64,000 bases of DNA. Source: Prochilodus magdalenae (taxonomy: Eukaryota > Chordata > Actinopteri > Characiformes > Prochilodontidae). Position 1 is the first letter of the stretch; the number at the start of each line of letters is the position of its first letter. Shown here one piece after another: positions 1-38,500 of this stretch. The notes below the pieces were generated by a model that worked only from the letters and a program-made list of their open reading frames with translations, searched no databases and was not told where the DNA came from. A program made the position numbers and the translations under genes. Location of the stretch: positions 91,001 through 155,000 of the forward strand of contig JAMWET010000649.1 in the NCBI GenBank assembly GCA_024036415.1, in the 5' to 3' direction.

Positions 1-437
1 TGCCGTAGATAACATGCCTGCCGCATCCTTCGAGTCCAGTTCCATGCTCTGGTTGAAATGCCATTATAATAAGACCTCTTGAAAAGTGCTTGAGTCAAAA
101 CTCATGATTAGACCGTCTCTGTTAATGTTAGTAAATGAAATTCTTTTTCATTCATATTCATAATACCTGGTAGCCTGTGATCATCTTTAAAGGGGACGGG
201 GCAGGAGGGTAACATACAGTGTTAGGTGCACAGCTCAATGGTGCACAGATCAAAGATACTTTAAACAACACAAAACACAATTTCTAGATAATACTATACA
301 AGTCTTCATAAAGTCATATTAATTCTTCCAATTATCAATAGCTATGTTCTGAAAACTGCAGGGTGACCTGAAGTTCTGTGAAGTTTTTGGGGGCTATGAA
401 AGCATGCTTTGTACTCTTATGAATGTCTGTGCTGCAG
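1..437. other. MYO5C intron (left edge)
   Basis: Non-coding sequence upstream of the first exon in the window. No exon matching the missing MYO5C N-terminus, and no recognisable repeat, is seen. Confidence 0.7.
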
Positions 438-19417
<18,980 letters not shown>

Positions 19418-19822
19418 CCTCCCCCCCAGACTGCTGACTGACTCTTGGGCTTTGAATCAAAACTGGAATCAGAGTGCTGTTAAAATGATATTTTATAATT
19501 TTATACATTTTATAAACTAATGACTTTTCTGATCCACACATAAAACAATGTCTAGTTATTAACTTATTTTAGTGCCATGAATTGTTCTATTTTCTGATTA
19601 GTTGGTGTCTTTTTAAAGGTTTCTCTGTGTGTAAGTCTCAGGGAATGGAAAGAAAACTGTTTCCTGTAGAACAAAAAACAGCTCCTCTTGGATACAGTAT
19701 TTATGCAGTATACTTTTTGCCAAGATCAAACATAAACAATATTTGTTATTAATCACTGCTTGAACTAGATCAAATGAAGGCCTGAGATTTACTCCTAGAT
19801 GTACGACTTTTGTTTGTATTAC

Positions 19823-19828
19823 AATAAA
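19823..19828 (+). promoter_or_regulatory. MYO5C: Putative MYO5C polyadenylation signal
   Basis: A canonical AATAAA lies about 405 bp after the MYO5C stop, in AT-rich sequence. No better hexamer in the sense direction is seen between the stop and here, so 19418-19850 is read as 3' UTR. Confidence 0.5.
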
Positions 19829-20025
19829 TGGTTAATCATTTCCCTTCTACAATGTATGTAATAAATCAGTTGACTGCACTGGCCTGCCTCGAACCCATTT
19901 CATCCCTCTGCCGTAACGGATGCTACTCATAAATATTTATTATTACCTAGGAAATCCTCTGAGGGCCCTTAATGATTAGAAAGCAGAACTGCAGCATATG
20001 ACTTACTGTGTGGCTGAGAGTAACC

Positions 20026-20103
20026 ACCATCCATCCATTCATCCATCCATCCACCTACACATCCATCCATCCACCCCTCTATCCACCCATCTATCTATCT
20101 ACA
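20026..20103 (+). repeat. (ATCC)n/(ATCT)n microsatellite
   Basis: Imperfect tetranucleotide repeat CATCCATC passing into CTATCTAT, in the MYO5C-GNB5 intergenic region. Confidence 0.9.
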
Positions 20104-20125
20104 CTTACTAGCCCCTTTATTAGGT

Positions 20126-20240
20126 ATCCAGAACATGTGTCTATATCCATTCATGGACGAACAATAAAGGAGTGTCTAATAAAGTGGGCAAAGAGTGGAC
20201 ACAGTGTTTAAACGCTCCAGCAGCACTGCTGTGTCTGAGT
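20126..20240 (+). repeat. End fragment of the same dispersed repeat upstream of GNB5
   Basis: TGTCTAATAAAGTGGGCAAAG, GTGGACACAGTGTTTAAAC and CTCCAGCAGCACTGCTGTGTCTG match the expected terminal part of the family. Confidence 0.5.
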
Positions 20241-20329
20241 TTATTTTATTGACTGGCAACTTTTGGCTTGGCAAACTATTGCTTTGATTAAAATATGGCG
20301 TTTTAGATGGTTTAGATGGTTTTAGAAGG

Positions 20330-20800
20330 GTTTGCCGTGATTGCGGACATTCAGTGAGTGGTAATCCCCTCCATGAGTCCTGTTACTGCCAGCACCATTG
20401 ACATATGGCTGCACGACCCAGGACTACATGCACACAGACCGTTATGACAACCGCCCTTAACACCACGTCAACATCACCAAGGACTAAAATGGTGTTGTGC
20501 CAGACCGACATGCAGTGACTCAGAATGGCAGCGGGTCATCTTCAGTGACAAGTCCCTCCTTTGTCTTGGTGGAGACAACCAACGAATCCACAACTGGCAC
20601 CAAGATGAACAGCTTGTCGTCATGCACCACACATCCAGAAGGTCTGTTGTCACTCCACCTCCAGCCCTACCGCACAATCTGCAGGTACTGTGTGAGAATA
20701 TTCAAGCTGCATGGGACAGATTGTCACAGGACACCATTAGGAACCTCTACAACTTGGCACACTGCATTAGCAAACATACTGAGAGACAATAAACATTAAC
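20330..20800 (+). mobile_element. Tc1-like transposase remnant
   Basis: Translation gives fragments such as EWQRVIFSDKSLLCLGGDNQ and QAAWDRLSQDTIRNLYNL. These resemble the catalytic core (F-S-D-E-S) and C-terminal region of Tc1 transposases. The frame is interrupted and key acidic residues are changed (SDKS), so this is a fossil in the intergenic region before GNB5. Confidence 0.75.
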
Positions 20801-20985
20801 CGTATTAGTCTATGTTTATTATAATTTATTCATATATATGTTCCTAGTAGCCATTCTCTTTCTTCCCAGTAGCACTGAAACCCGACACTTCGTTTTGGTG
20901 CTGCTACTCTTTTAATGATAAGTGTATGCATATATATTCAGCCTCCTGCTGAATTCACCCGGGTCGCTGTGGGTAAAGCATCCTT

Positions 20986-20997
20986 CACGTGACGTCA
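20986..20997 (+). promoter_or_regulatory. GNB5: Overlapping E-box and CRE upstream of GNB5
   Basis: CACGTGACGTCA combines an E-box (CACGTG) with a full palindromic cAMP response element (TGACGTCA at 20990-20997), about 165 bp upstream of the GNB5 start codon. The surrounding ~150 bp is the most GC- and CpG-rich stretch of this intergenic region, as expected for a promoter. No TATA box is obvious. Function is inferred from position and motif only. Confidence 0.5.
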
Positions 20998-21042
20998 CGG
21001 CAGCTGCGTCAGCTGTTGCCTTTCTAACATCCCTCTCTGAGG

Positions 21043-21106
21043 ACACCCTCTCCCTCTCTCCCTCTCCCACTCTCTCCTCTCTCTCTCTCCCTCTCTCTCC
21101 CCATAG
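21043..21106 (+). repeat. CT-rich tract in the GNB5 5' leader
   Basis: A run of CCCTCTCT-type repeats ends in CCCCATAG just before the leader sequence of GNB5. It could be a simple repeat in the 5' UTR. It could also be the pyrimidine tract and acceptor of a leader intron joining a more distal first exon. The sequence alone does not decide. Confidence 0.55.
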
Positions 21107-21158
21107 GAATAAGAATACCCCGGTTTGTCCAGGTGAAGCACATTTTCCTCGGGCTAAA

Positions 21159-27359
<6,201 letters not shown>

Positions 27360-28149
27360 GGATCATGACGTGGTGTGTTAACTACGAGGTGCTGTCCGGC
27401 TTCATCATGAACAATAAGATAAACCAGAACATCTAGAATAAAAAGAAATGCATTGTAGGCTAGAACAGGGTTAAGAACGACAGTAGTGCGTACATACAGA
27501 GCAGAGCACAAACCTATTTGTTTCTCCTGTCAAAAACTAAACAGGATCAGAACCAGGGTCTTCGCCAGAAACACTGTATATACAACCTCTACAGTATACT
27601 ACCTACTGTCCTGGCTCATTACTGTAATAACAGCTGATCCTTCATTTGCAGACTCTTGTAATCACCCATGACATCAGTTATCTTGTTCAGGGCATCCAGG
27701 TGATAGAGAATATAGAGAATAGAGAATATAGCTCTGTGCTGGTTCAGTCGTATAGCTGAACACTGATGGCTGTTTGTAGGAGGCTTATGTATTTAAGTTG
27801 AAATGTTTAGGTTCAGAAACTTTTTGACTAGTAAATCAGCCTATCAGAAATAACAGGGAGATTTTGTGCTGATTGCTACTCTAATATGCAGACAATCCAT
27901 ACTCAGTTACACTTTATCAAATATATATATACACGTACATACATATACATATATTGGTCTAATGGTAATACTTGCACTATAGGAACAGTTACTACTGTAG
28001 CAGAGTGTATATATCATAATACCTGTCCACAATAATAGTGTCATCATCCAGAATAAATAAATACGTTTTACAAATTGAATGCTCTGTGGTTTATCTGTCA
28101 TTTCCAACTAACGTTCAAGCAACACTCATCATCGGGTATACAGACTGTA

Positions 28150-28440
28150 GCCCATCTGTTATCATGCACTGTTTGTTAGTATCCCTCATTCTTTGTCAGT
28201 GAGTATATGTGCTCTTTTTAGGTTTGCAATTACTGATTGTAGTCCATCTGTTGCTGCAACACTTCCTTCTCCCTCCATAAATAAGGATATTATTTGGGTG
28301 GTGGATCTCTCCCAGCACAGCAGCATTGTGGTGGGTTTTGGTTTTTGATGGGCACACAGTGGTGTAGTTAGAGTTTGTACACATATCAGTATTGCTGCTG
28401 GGTAGCTGAGAGTGGCCACCAGCTAAACACGACCAACTAA
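28150..28440 (+). repeat. Diverged copy of the same dispersed repeat downstream of GNB5
   Basis: GTAGTCCATCTGTTGCTG, ATTATTTGGGTGGTGGATC and CCCAGCACAGCAGCATTGTGG align in order with the copy at 43160 and its wider consensus. It is heavily mutated. Confidence 0.5.
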
Positions 28441-29110
28441 AGAACTGTTACTAGTTAAATAGCCAGTGGAGGATTAACAAACTGTCCAAGACCACAGGTG
28501 GGTCACAGCCTTAAACACTTGAAAGGTGTACATCCAAGCCTGACAGGTGTTTTAAAACCAGATTAAAATGACTATTTGGATTATTTGTTATCATATCACC
28601 ATTAATTGTGGTATTATTTTATTTTGACTGCGATGTCTTTTCAAGGTAACATTTTGTAACAGTAGGTCCTAATAAACATAAATAAAAATCGAATTATCCC
28701 TTTGTTTATTATTTACTTTTAAAATAATAATGGTTACAACAATAGTATGAAATGAATTATTAAGCATTTACTTAGTGACACACAAATAATTATTCTATTT
28801 ATTGTATGTATTTATTTAACAAATGTTTTAATACATTTTGTTAATAAAGTTTGCGTTATACGATATTCATAAATCATGAATGACAACATCTGATCATGAA
28901 ATAAAACAGTACTGTTTTAAGTGTTTAAGTGGTTACTATTATTGCTACTTGATGACACAAACATTCAAGTTTTTTAGTGCTTGGTTAATCATTAGTATTG
29001 TCATTAATAATTAATATGTACTTTATTAAAAACATAAAAACTTTAATAATCATATCAATAAAACATATTACAAAGTAAAATATATGTTTTTATATGTATT
29101 AATGTTGGCG

Positions 29111-29111
<1 letters not shown>

Positions 29112-29196
<85 letters not shown>
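29112..29196 (+). repeat. (TA)n array, 85 bp
   Basis: A pure TA dinucleotide run lies about 320 bp upstream of the AP4E1 start codon. It may extrude cruciforms and is likely polymorphic. Confidence 0.97.
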
Positions 29197-29199
<3 letters not shown>

Positions 29200-29513
29200 T
29201 AAATAATAATAAAGTGTTGTTTTTGTTCTAAAATGGGCAGTAAGTGTTACTTCACGCTGTAGTACCGGAGAGGCCCGATAGGGGGCGATACTAAGCAACT
29301 TGCGTTTAACACCACACAGATGAAGTAGAAGAAGAAGGACGTGACTATGGCTGACTGGAGCAGATACTCGGCTGTAAACACTGTAAACATTGCTCCATTC
29401 TCTAGTGTCTAGTTTGACGTTGTAGTTTTTCTGGGTTGCTGTTTTGTCGGTGTCCCTGTAGGAAGTGTCTAAAAGAGCAGGGCTGCTTTTAGAGTGAGTT
29501 TCTCTGAGCTGAA

Positions 29514-32500
29514 ATGAGTGATGTTGTAGAGAAAACTCTCACAGCTCTGCCCGCTCTGCTGGCGCTGGACTCTCAGCCCGGAGCCGGCAAACTCTCCTCC
29601 ACCTCCAAACTAAGACACTTAATCAGAAGTATCACTGAACTCACCTCCAAACATGTGAGTATTTATCCATACAGCACCTCCAGTGCTCAGTCAATGAGGT
29701 CTTGCCCTCTGTCTTGTGTTCCTTCTTCTCAGGATGTTTACTTGTTAGTCACCCAGCTAGCTGTCAGTAACTTCCAGTTTGTATTCCACCTTCTTAGGAA
29801 GAGGAGAAGCTCATTAAGAAAGAGCTCGCTGCTATTAAAGATCAAGTGTCCTCACCTAATACAACGATGGTGAGTGAGTCTGTTGTATCCACGTCTCTGT
29901 TAAAGCAATGGTGAATTGAAAAGTCATATTTACACAGTTCCCTCTCACATTAAAATGCACCCGTGTTCAGTGATCAGATTTGAATTTTTGGGGCTTACTA
30001 GATTCACATGCTTCTGTATATCTGTGACAGAGGCATAGTAAGTCCCTTATGCTCTTGGAGCTAACAAGTAATGGAAGTAAGTCCTTTTGGGTTACATAGA
30101 TTAATACTATTAACTTAATATTTTATTTAAAAAAACACAAGTAGATAACTTATCTTTGTAAGTTAACTACGTTTATTTGATTTTTCAGTATGCCATTGCT
30201 GTTTCTGTAGCTTTAGCTGGCTATAGCACTGTATACCAGTGTGTGTTCTTGACTGACACTGGCCCTGCACTGCATTAACTGTATTTTCAGAGACAGATGA
30301 GGGAACTCATGGTAAGAGCCATGTACTGCGAGATGCTTGGATATGAAGCTGATTTTGCCTACATCCATGCAATCAAACTGGCACAACAAGGCACAGTACT
30401 GGAGAAGAGAGTGGGTATGTCCATACACTTGATATTAGCAAGGATGTTATCATGCATCGTTAGTAGTTGATTTACCAAATCCTGAATTCTTTCCATAAAA
30501 TGTTAGGTTACCTTGCTGTGTCCCTGTTTCTTAACGAGAATCATGAGCTGCTTTTGTTGCTGGTTAATACAGTATTAAAGGTATGTTTATCAAAGTCAGT
30601 TATTGAGATTACCATTTAGTAACACCACACATATAAATTCAAAGTTCCTAAAGCAAAATATGTCCTTTACAGGATCTTCAAAGCACCAACCTCATAGAGG
30701 TCTGCATGGCTCTAACAGTTGTTAGTCAGATATTTCCCAAAGACATGATACCTGCTATTCTGCCACTGGTAGAGGAGAAGCTGTCCCATCCAAAGTAAGT
30801 GTGGTCCTCATTCAGAAATAGGTGTTCAATTCAATAATCTAATAACACCTGCCCCTTTTCACTTGACTTCTTTAAAAATGTGTGACTCTTTTTAGGGAAA
30901 TCATAAGGCGGAAAGCAGTGCTGGCTTTGTACAAATTCTACCTGATTGCTCCAAATCAAGTTCAGCATATTCATGGAAAATTCCGGAAAGCCTTATGTGA
31001 CAAAGACCCAGGAGTCATGATGTCATCTTTACACATCTACCTACAGATGATAAAGGTGACTTATTCCAGAATTTCCTCTCTCCATACACAGTTTCATACA
31101 TGTACTCAATGTTTGAAAAGTTAGCATATGATGTTATTTCTCATATTAGGAATCATAAATGTCTGTGTGAATCAGATGAGCTTAAAGCTTTCACCTCAGC
31201 CACTGTGTTCAGCTCTACCTCAATCATCATGATATATGGCATTCCCCGTCTTCTTGCAAGAGAATGACTGGCATCTCTCTCTTGTCATCAGGAGAACCCT
31301 GCCAGCTACAAAGATCTGACAGGCAGCTTTGTAACCATCCTGAGACAGGTGGTTGGAGGAAAGTTGCCTCTAGACTTTAACTACCACACTGTCCCTGCTC
31401 CATGGCTGCAGATCCAGCTGCTCCGCATCCTGTCACTGCTTGGGAGAGAAGATCATAGGTACACATGCATTATAGTGTATAGTGCACATGTTAATTGTAG
31501 TTTGGATTGTTTTGGTATGAAAAGTTTCAACTTTATGTTAAACCTTTTTAACCTTAATATTGAGATGTTTATTGTTTATTGCAAAAAACGTCCTAAATGA
31601 TCATGATATAATATTTGTGCTATTTAGTCCACTCCTAGTCCAGATACGCTGACCTACAGTTAATAGTCATGTTGACTTATCAGTAGTGCATAGTACAAAT
31701 ATGATGACTCATAGTCCACTGTTCAGATATGCGTGTCCACAGTGCTGCAGACACGCTGTCCAGAAACTCACTGTCTGAATATGTTGAACAGCAGTCCGTA
31801 GTTCAGATACAATTCTCAGTCGTCCATAGTCCCAATATGCTGACCAAATATGCTGACCAATATGCTGACAGGTACACTGATCCGTAGATCATAGTCTAGA
31901 TGCTGGTATCCACAATGCAGATACACTGACCAACATTCTGTAGTCCATATGCACTGACCAGTAGTCCGTCTGGATAAGATGATCCATAGTCCATATTTTC
32001 CTGATAAGCCATTGAGTGGCTCATAATCCAGATGAGATGATTAGTAGAACACAGTCCATATTATTATTCATCTCACTTAGTGTATCTGTTATTTAAGTTA
32101 GATTTAAATTGTATTAAATTGATTTTTTTTCTGAGCTGATCTCAACATCTAAAGTGCTATTTGTGTTTTGTAGCACAAGCGAGTTGATGTATGATGTCTT
32201 GGATGAATCACTGCAGAGAGCAGAAATGAACCACAATATTACTTATGGTGGGTCACCTTGAACTGTAACGGTGTATAAATATAACTGTGATTCTTCTGTT
32301 ATGTGTCTGGTGTTAATGGTTCCTACCATTTTCAGCTATTCTGTATGAGTGTGTCAAGGCTATCTATACAATACACCCCAAAGCTGAGCTGCTGGAAAAA
32401 GCTGCTAGATGCATTGGAAATTTTGTGCTGTCTCCGAAGATCGATCTTAAATACCTGGGTAAAGAACCTACGTCACCCTTCTGATGTTCTCTTAAATTAG

Positions 32501-35500
32501 AATGACAACACACACTCTGGTTATTGCTGTAACTTAGCTAAAGCTTCTTTCTCTTTCGCTCCCTGTTTGAACGATGTAGGTTTGAAAGCTCTGACATATG
32601 TGGTTCAGCATGATGCCAGCCTCGCTCTGCAGCACCAGATGACTATCATAGAATGTTTGGATCACTCAGACCTCATTATCAAAAGAGAGGTGAGAAGGAA
32701 AGATTATAATTATAATAATTAAATGCATTACATATATAATTATAATCTGGCTTATGAACTGGCTTCCAGTGTTATGATAAAGTTATAATAGTGTGTCTTT
32801 TTTTTATTCAGGTAAAAATTGCATAACTGAACATTTGTCACCCAATTATTAACCAAATATGCCCCCCACCCCTCCCTTTGCTGTCTCCGCTTTTGCTCTC
32901 AGACCCTGGAGCTACTCTTCAGGATCACTAATGCCCAAAATGTCACTGTAATTGTGGAGAAAATGTTAGGCTTCCTGCGACTCTGTAATGATGACTACAC
33001 CATTATTGATCTTGTGGGGAAAGTGGCTGAGCTGGCTGAGAAATATCCTTTGTTGTTGCTAGACATTCCATTATATCTGAAATATTTAATAAACATGTTT
33101 AAATATAGTTAACCATCTATTAAGGTATTTATACAGGACCACAAAATAAACTGTAGGTCACATGTCTTGTAAAGATTTTATATTGTTACATTCCTATAAT
33201 AACCCTGTACGTATGCTCCAGACAACGAGTGGTTTATTCAAACAATGAATGTGGTTTTCTCTCTTGGTGGAGACCTCATGCAGCCAGACATTCCCAACAA
33301 CTTCCTCAGACTGCTTGCAGAAGGTAAGACTGGAGCGTGGCATTAGCTTTTATTTTGAAGTGATCTGATAAAACACCTGATTTGCATGGCTGGATGTGTC
33401 AGGCTCAGGGAGTGAGGAAGAAGATAGGCAGCTGAAGCTTTATGCAGTGGACTCATATCTGGCTGAGTTAAAAGGTGACTGCTCTCGTCTGCCACAGCGC
33501 TTCCTGCAGGTCATCAGCTGGGTGGGTACACGCATACCACACTTCCCTTTATTGTTGAACATCACTCCCTTTTTAGCTGCACTGTAATATATGAGTAGTA
33601 AAAGAATGTACTAGAATGGAACTGCTACACCATTTAAAGTAGAATAGGAAATTCAAAGATGTAGTGGGTAAATATGAAGCTGTCATTTATACGTCATATG
33701 GATCATTGCAGTTTTCAAAAACGATTGGGATCTATTCATGTATGATGTTACCATTTTGTGCCATGAATGCTGGACTGTGGGATGTATTCGGGCAGGATAG
33801 TGACATCAGTGCAGACTCCCTATAAAAGAATATATGTAAATGTATAGGTTTCATTAGCAATAGGTGAAATTAAAGATGGAGTGTTTTTACTGTGTAGTTT
33901 TATTATAAGGACTGTATACTGCAGGACCTGAAAATGAGTTTGCGTTTGCATACTACATCAGACTCTTTGAAATTTAGGTTTTCATGAAATGACTTTTAAT
34001 GTTGTATATTAGAAATTGCTTTGTTCAAAATGATTTGTATGGAACAAGGAACTGTAGTGTAACTTACATGTATGTGTGTTATGGACTTTTTATGGACGGA
34101 ATGATCAGATCGTTTGCTTTTTTAATTAATTAATTTATTTATTTATTTTAATAAATTGAGTCGCAGATTCAGAGTGTTTCATGTAAGCGACCTTCTTTGT
34201 CTTTTCTCAGGTGCTAGGAGAATACTCCTGCTTGAAGGAGGATGTGGACAAGCAGGAGGTCATCAGGCTGCTGAAGAAGCTGCTGGAGCAAAAAAGAGTT
34301 AGCTCAGAGACGAAGAGCTGGGTGCTGTCTGCTCTAACCAAGCTATGTGAAGGCCCAGGGTGTAAAGAGCTAGCACTGGAGCTGGTTGAGAGCATGTCCT
34401 CCTCCTTGGACACCATGCTCCGGCAGCAGGCTCACGAGCTGCGACTCCTCAGTCAGGACTTACAGCTCCACGCTCAAGTACTCCCCCATCCAAACCCCTG
34501 GGGCAGCCTGGAGGTGAAGAATGGAATTTATATTGTTTCACACATATCCTATGTAGAGATCAAAGCAATCGCTGGTCTTGTTGTAAAATATGTTTCAGCT
34601 GCAATTGTGTGTTTATTACAGGTGGACTCCTCCCTCTCATTTCTGGATGGTTTTGTTTCTGATGCTTTGGCTGCAGGAGCTGCTCCGTATAAACCACCCC
34701 ACCAGAGGCAGGAGGAGCTGAGTCAGCAGAGAGGTACTGCCACGTAAAGTAGTAAAGTACCCAACTTTCTGTGTCCTGATATGTCCTGATAATGCATTAA
34801 TGGAAAGTTTACATTGCCTAATGCTGTATATTTCTTGACAAAATAACATCTCTGTACATCAATGTTGTTTGTCGTTCCTCATTTATGGCCTATACATATT
34901 TCATCTGGTGATTTTACTATTTCATCCTCCTGTACTGTATTGATTATGTCTTTGCAAATTCTGTAATGTAGTTTGCCAGACACCTGTCTGCAGGGGCATT
35001 ATTAAGGAGTTTGATAAGAGTAACAGCCTTTACTCTTCTGAAGAGATTTTGCACTATTGCTGTTAGGATTTGGTTGCATTGAGCCAGAAGACCATTACTG
35101 AGGTCAGGTAATGATGTTGGATGATTAAACTGGTGCTTTGTCACTACAGAAAACACTGTTCCACTGCTCCAAGGTGGTGCAAGGATTTTTGTCTTGGGCA
35201 CTGGGTATGGTGACCTGAGGTTTGTGTGTGGCTGATCACACAGAGAATCCCATTTTTAGCAGGCTGTGCTTTCTTATGGAGATTACAGTTGTGTAACACT
35301 ATGTATTGCCAGAATCTAGCAGATTTTGGTGATTTCCCTTGTTTAGCACACAAACAAAACCTGGTAATTTGCTGATGATTTGAGTGCCTAAGCAGGAAAA
35401 TAACCAAACTGTGGAAACATCCAGCACCCACCCCTGGTTGTACCTTATTCCAATCTAATAGACAGATGGCACAGCCCTAGGCAGCTGCAGTGATGTAATA

Positions 35501-38500
35501 CTGTAATACTGTAAAATCTGTTACAGATTTTACAGATGAGTTCAAATGTATTATCTGTCGAAAATCTGTGAGGATGCTGTTCTTCATGTGCCTTCCTATG
35601 TGTCTTTTATTAGCACTGAGTTTGGAGCCGTATGGACTGTCTTTGCCGGTCACTATGTCATCCTGCACTCTTACAGACAGACAGTCCCCCACTTTCCTCT
35701 CCGTGAGCTCCAGCCTCTCCGGCAACAGCACTGAACCGTCCCACAGAACAGGGTGTGTATATACCAGCAGAAGTACAGAAGAAAAAGAAAAATCACATCT
35801 CCTTTTTTGCCAGCAGTTTTTTTTTCTGCATCATTTCTACATAATTTGAACTGCTGATCTTTTCATAATGTGAACATTTCCTGGTAAATGGGCTGCAGAA
35901 GTCCTATGTTATATATACTATGTCATAAGTTGGCATCACAGTTTTGACACATTTGGCTGTAGATCACTGTAGCAATGTGTCAATCTTTCATCTGTATTCT
36001 GATGATATAAGAAGCCTCTATGGGTCTACATTAGAATAAAATTCTAAAAAAGGCCATATGTAGGCTGTAATTTAAGAAAAGCAACTCCTGTGTTTTGAAA
36101 GCATGACCATGGTTACAGTTGTACTGGAACAGGCACATTTGAATAAGATGCTGGAGTTTCTTATATAGGCATTCGAACATGGCACTAACTACAAAATACT
36201 CAGCATATGCAGTCTTATCATTATACAGTCTTATCATAATAACAAGTTCAGCATGTTTTCCTGTTTACCTATACTTCTCATAATTGTATATAGAGTATGT
36301 TTGTATAGTGTTATTTCTGTAGTGCTTTTTATCAGATATCTGTGTGATTGTGATTGAAATGGTGTGTATTCTTATAGTGCTGGCACGCTCATGTTGGAGG
36401 GTGTGAAGAGAGTTTGGGGGAAGGAAGGGTACATACCTCAGAAAGAGCCTTTAGGAACACCAGCTGCAGTGGAGGAGCCCATCAATGTAGTTCAGTCTCC
36501 CCACCAGCAAGGGGCAGCAGAAACCTCCCACCCAGAGCCTGAACCAGAACCTCCACAGTTGGACCAGGAAAAGCAGCAGCTGGCGTCATCACTGTTTGTT
36601 GGACTGGGCTCTCAGAACTCGATGTCTTTGGTGAGTTATATTGTATATAACAAACATGTGTCACATTGTTGTAATTATGAGATCTATGACCCTGGGAATG
36701 GTTGTAAAGTGTATAAGTAAATTTGTTTAATCTTAAAAATGGGACACTGTAATCTTTTAGTCTTAATATTCAGCGATTTTATGATTTATGCTGAAAAAAC
36801 ACAAGTATAATTTTTAGAATTTTTAGAGCATCGTAAAGGCTTGCTTTGGCTTCTTTCTCTCTCTGTCAGTTGGGAAAAACCGAGGCTCCAGCAACACGAT
36901 TCAGAAGGAAGGCCCGCCAGCACGAGTCAGCATCGTTATCAGGCACAAGCGGGAGTTCCTCGAACTCCTCCCATTCTTCCCACAGCACAACAGAAAGCTT
37001 TTTGTATGGTGGCCTGCTGGAGGAGGAGCCGGCTAAACCCATACAAGGCTTATATCACCCGCTAAAGCCCACCACTGCCAATGGCAGCCATGATGCTTGG
37101 CAGCAGAGCCAGACAGTCAGTGGAATGAGGGAAAAAGAGGTTGTAACCCCTGTCAGTGCAAAAGAGGACAAACAGCCAAACTCGTCTCAAATCTTAGGAA
37201 GTGATATGGTTCTAGTGAGACCCAGCAAACTAGTAGAAGAAGAAGCTGTAGTGTCCCTTCAAAACTGCAGTGAAACACCTCCGTCCACCTTCCCTCACAG
37301 CTCTGACTCTATGGTTTTGCAGTTACCTTCCGAGCTACAAGAATTGCCTCACTCGGACATTGTCAGCTTGACCTCTGACCCCCACCTGTCTGTCTCCAGC
37401 TGTCGTGTTTTCAGAGAAGATGCTCTGTTACTTGTTCTCCTGCTTTCCAACCCAACAGAGACGGCACTCCGAGACATAGTAGTCGAGCTCAGCTGTGAGG
37501 AGCTGGAGGTATGATTTCATTGCCACTTTTAAGGTAAATGGTCTGCAGTCCTTTCAACAGGCGGCTGACTCTGGTACTTCCCACCAAATTTGTTCTATTA
37601 ATCTAAATATTATGCCACTGTCATTAGAATGATATAGTCTATATGTAGTGTGTTTGAAGTCTTTTCTTTTATTTATATAGATAGATAGATTTTTTTTATT
37701 TTGGAGGTGGGTTACTATTTGCAAAACTGATAAACACCAATGACAGTATTATACACAGTGGCGAGAAAAAGACTAACTTAACACAGCTGTTCTTACCACT
37801 TTACTCTATATGATAGAGAGGATGAAAGTGTGACACAAACTCTTTCTCAAAACTTTCATAATTTTATTCTGACAGTAAATGCTTTGCACCAGCTATGAAA
37901 AGCAGAACCAAAAAAATTCTATTGGAATTTGGAAAATGGTCATGTAAATAATGAGTCATAATTGTAGTCAGTAATGACAGTAAATAGTGAGTCATGAATT
38001 TGTCGGTCCATAGGTCTTAATGATTAATCTTTTAACTCCGTTTAAACCTTTGTTCACCCCCGACCCCCCCACGCCCAAAGACTGCAAGTCTAAGAGGAAA
38101 TGTCATGGAGTATTTGGAAGGCAGGAATTCATCTGTGTGTCGCTTTACCCTGCTGATGGAAAGGCCGCACACTCAGGTGGCCTTCACTGGTTCAGTCTCG
38201 TACCAAACACAGCCTGGACACACCCACACACTACCCTTCTCTGGCAAGCTCTCCACTGCTGACTTTATCAGGTATTGACTGCCGTGAGAAGAGTGCTGCT
38301 TAATATTATCTAATCAGCCGACTATATTTAGCGTGTCACTGATCATAGTGCATTTAATTCGTATGATGTTGATAGTGTTAGTTATCGTTTCAGCTTTACA
38401 CTGTTCATTCAGATCTGTTCATCAAATGTTTCATTTATGCTTTCCAAGTGCTAATATATATGGTAGAGATCAGTGAAGTGAACAACTGAAAGTCTTGTTT

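Larger units (their letters stand above)
19829..20985. other. MYO5C-GNB5 intergenic region
   Basis: It holds the ATCC microsatellite, a dispersed-repeat fragment and a Tc1-like remnant, then the GNB5 promoter. I searched for the extra N-terminal exon of the retinal long GNB5 isoform and did not find a match. Confidence 0.6.
27360..29513. other. GNB5 3' UTR and GNB5-AP4E1 intergenic region
   Basis: AATAAA hexamers occur at about 27436 and 28052 and could end GNB5 transcripts. A diverged dispersed repeat is at 28150-28440. Then come about 600 bp of plain AT-rich DNA and the TA array. The last ~300 bp before the AP4E1 ATG is less AT-rich and should contain its promoter. No TATA box is evident. 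Confidence 0.55.

Noticed and set aside
38014..38262. Open frame starting at CCATAG as the AP4E1 exon after 37508
   Set aside because: It is in frame with the upstream exon but ends in a stop and does not match the AP4E1 ear. The acceptor at 38080 gives the conserved ear sequence in frame.
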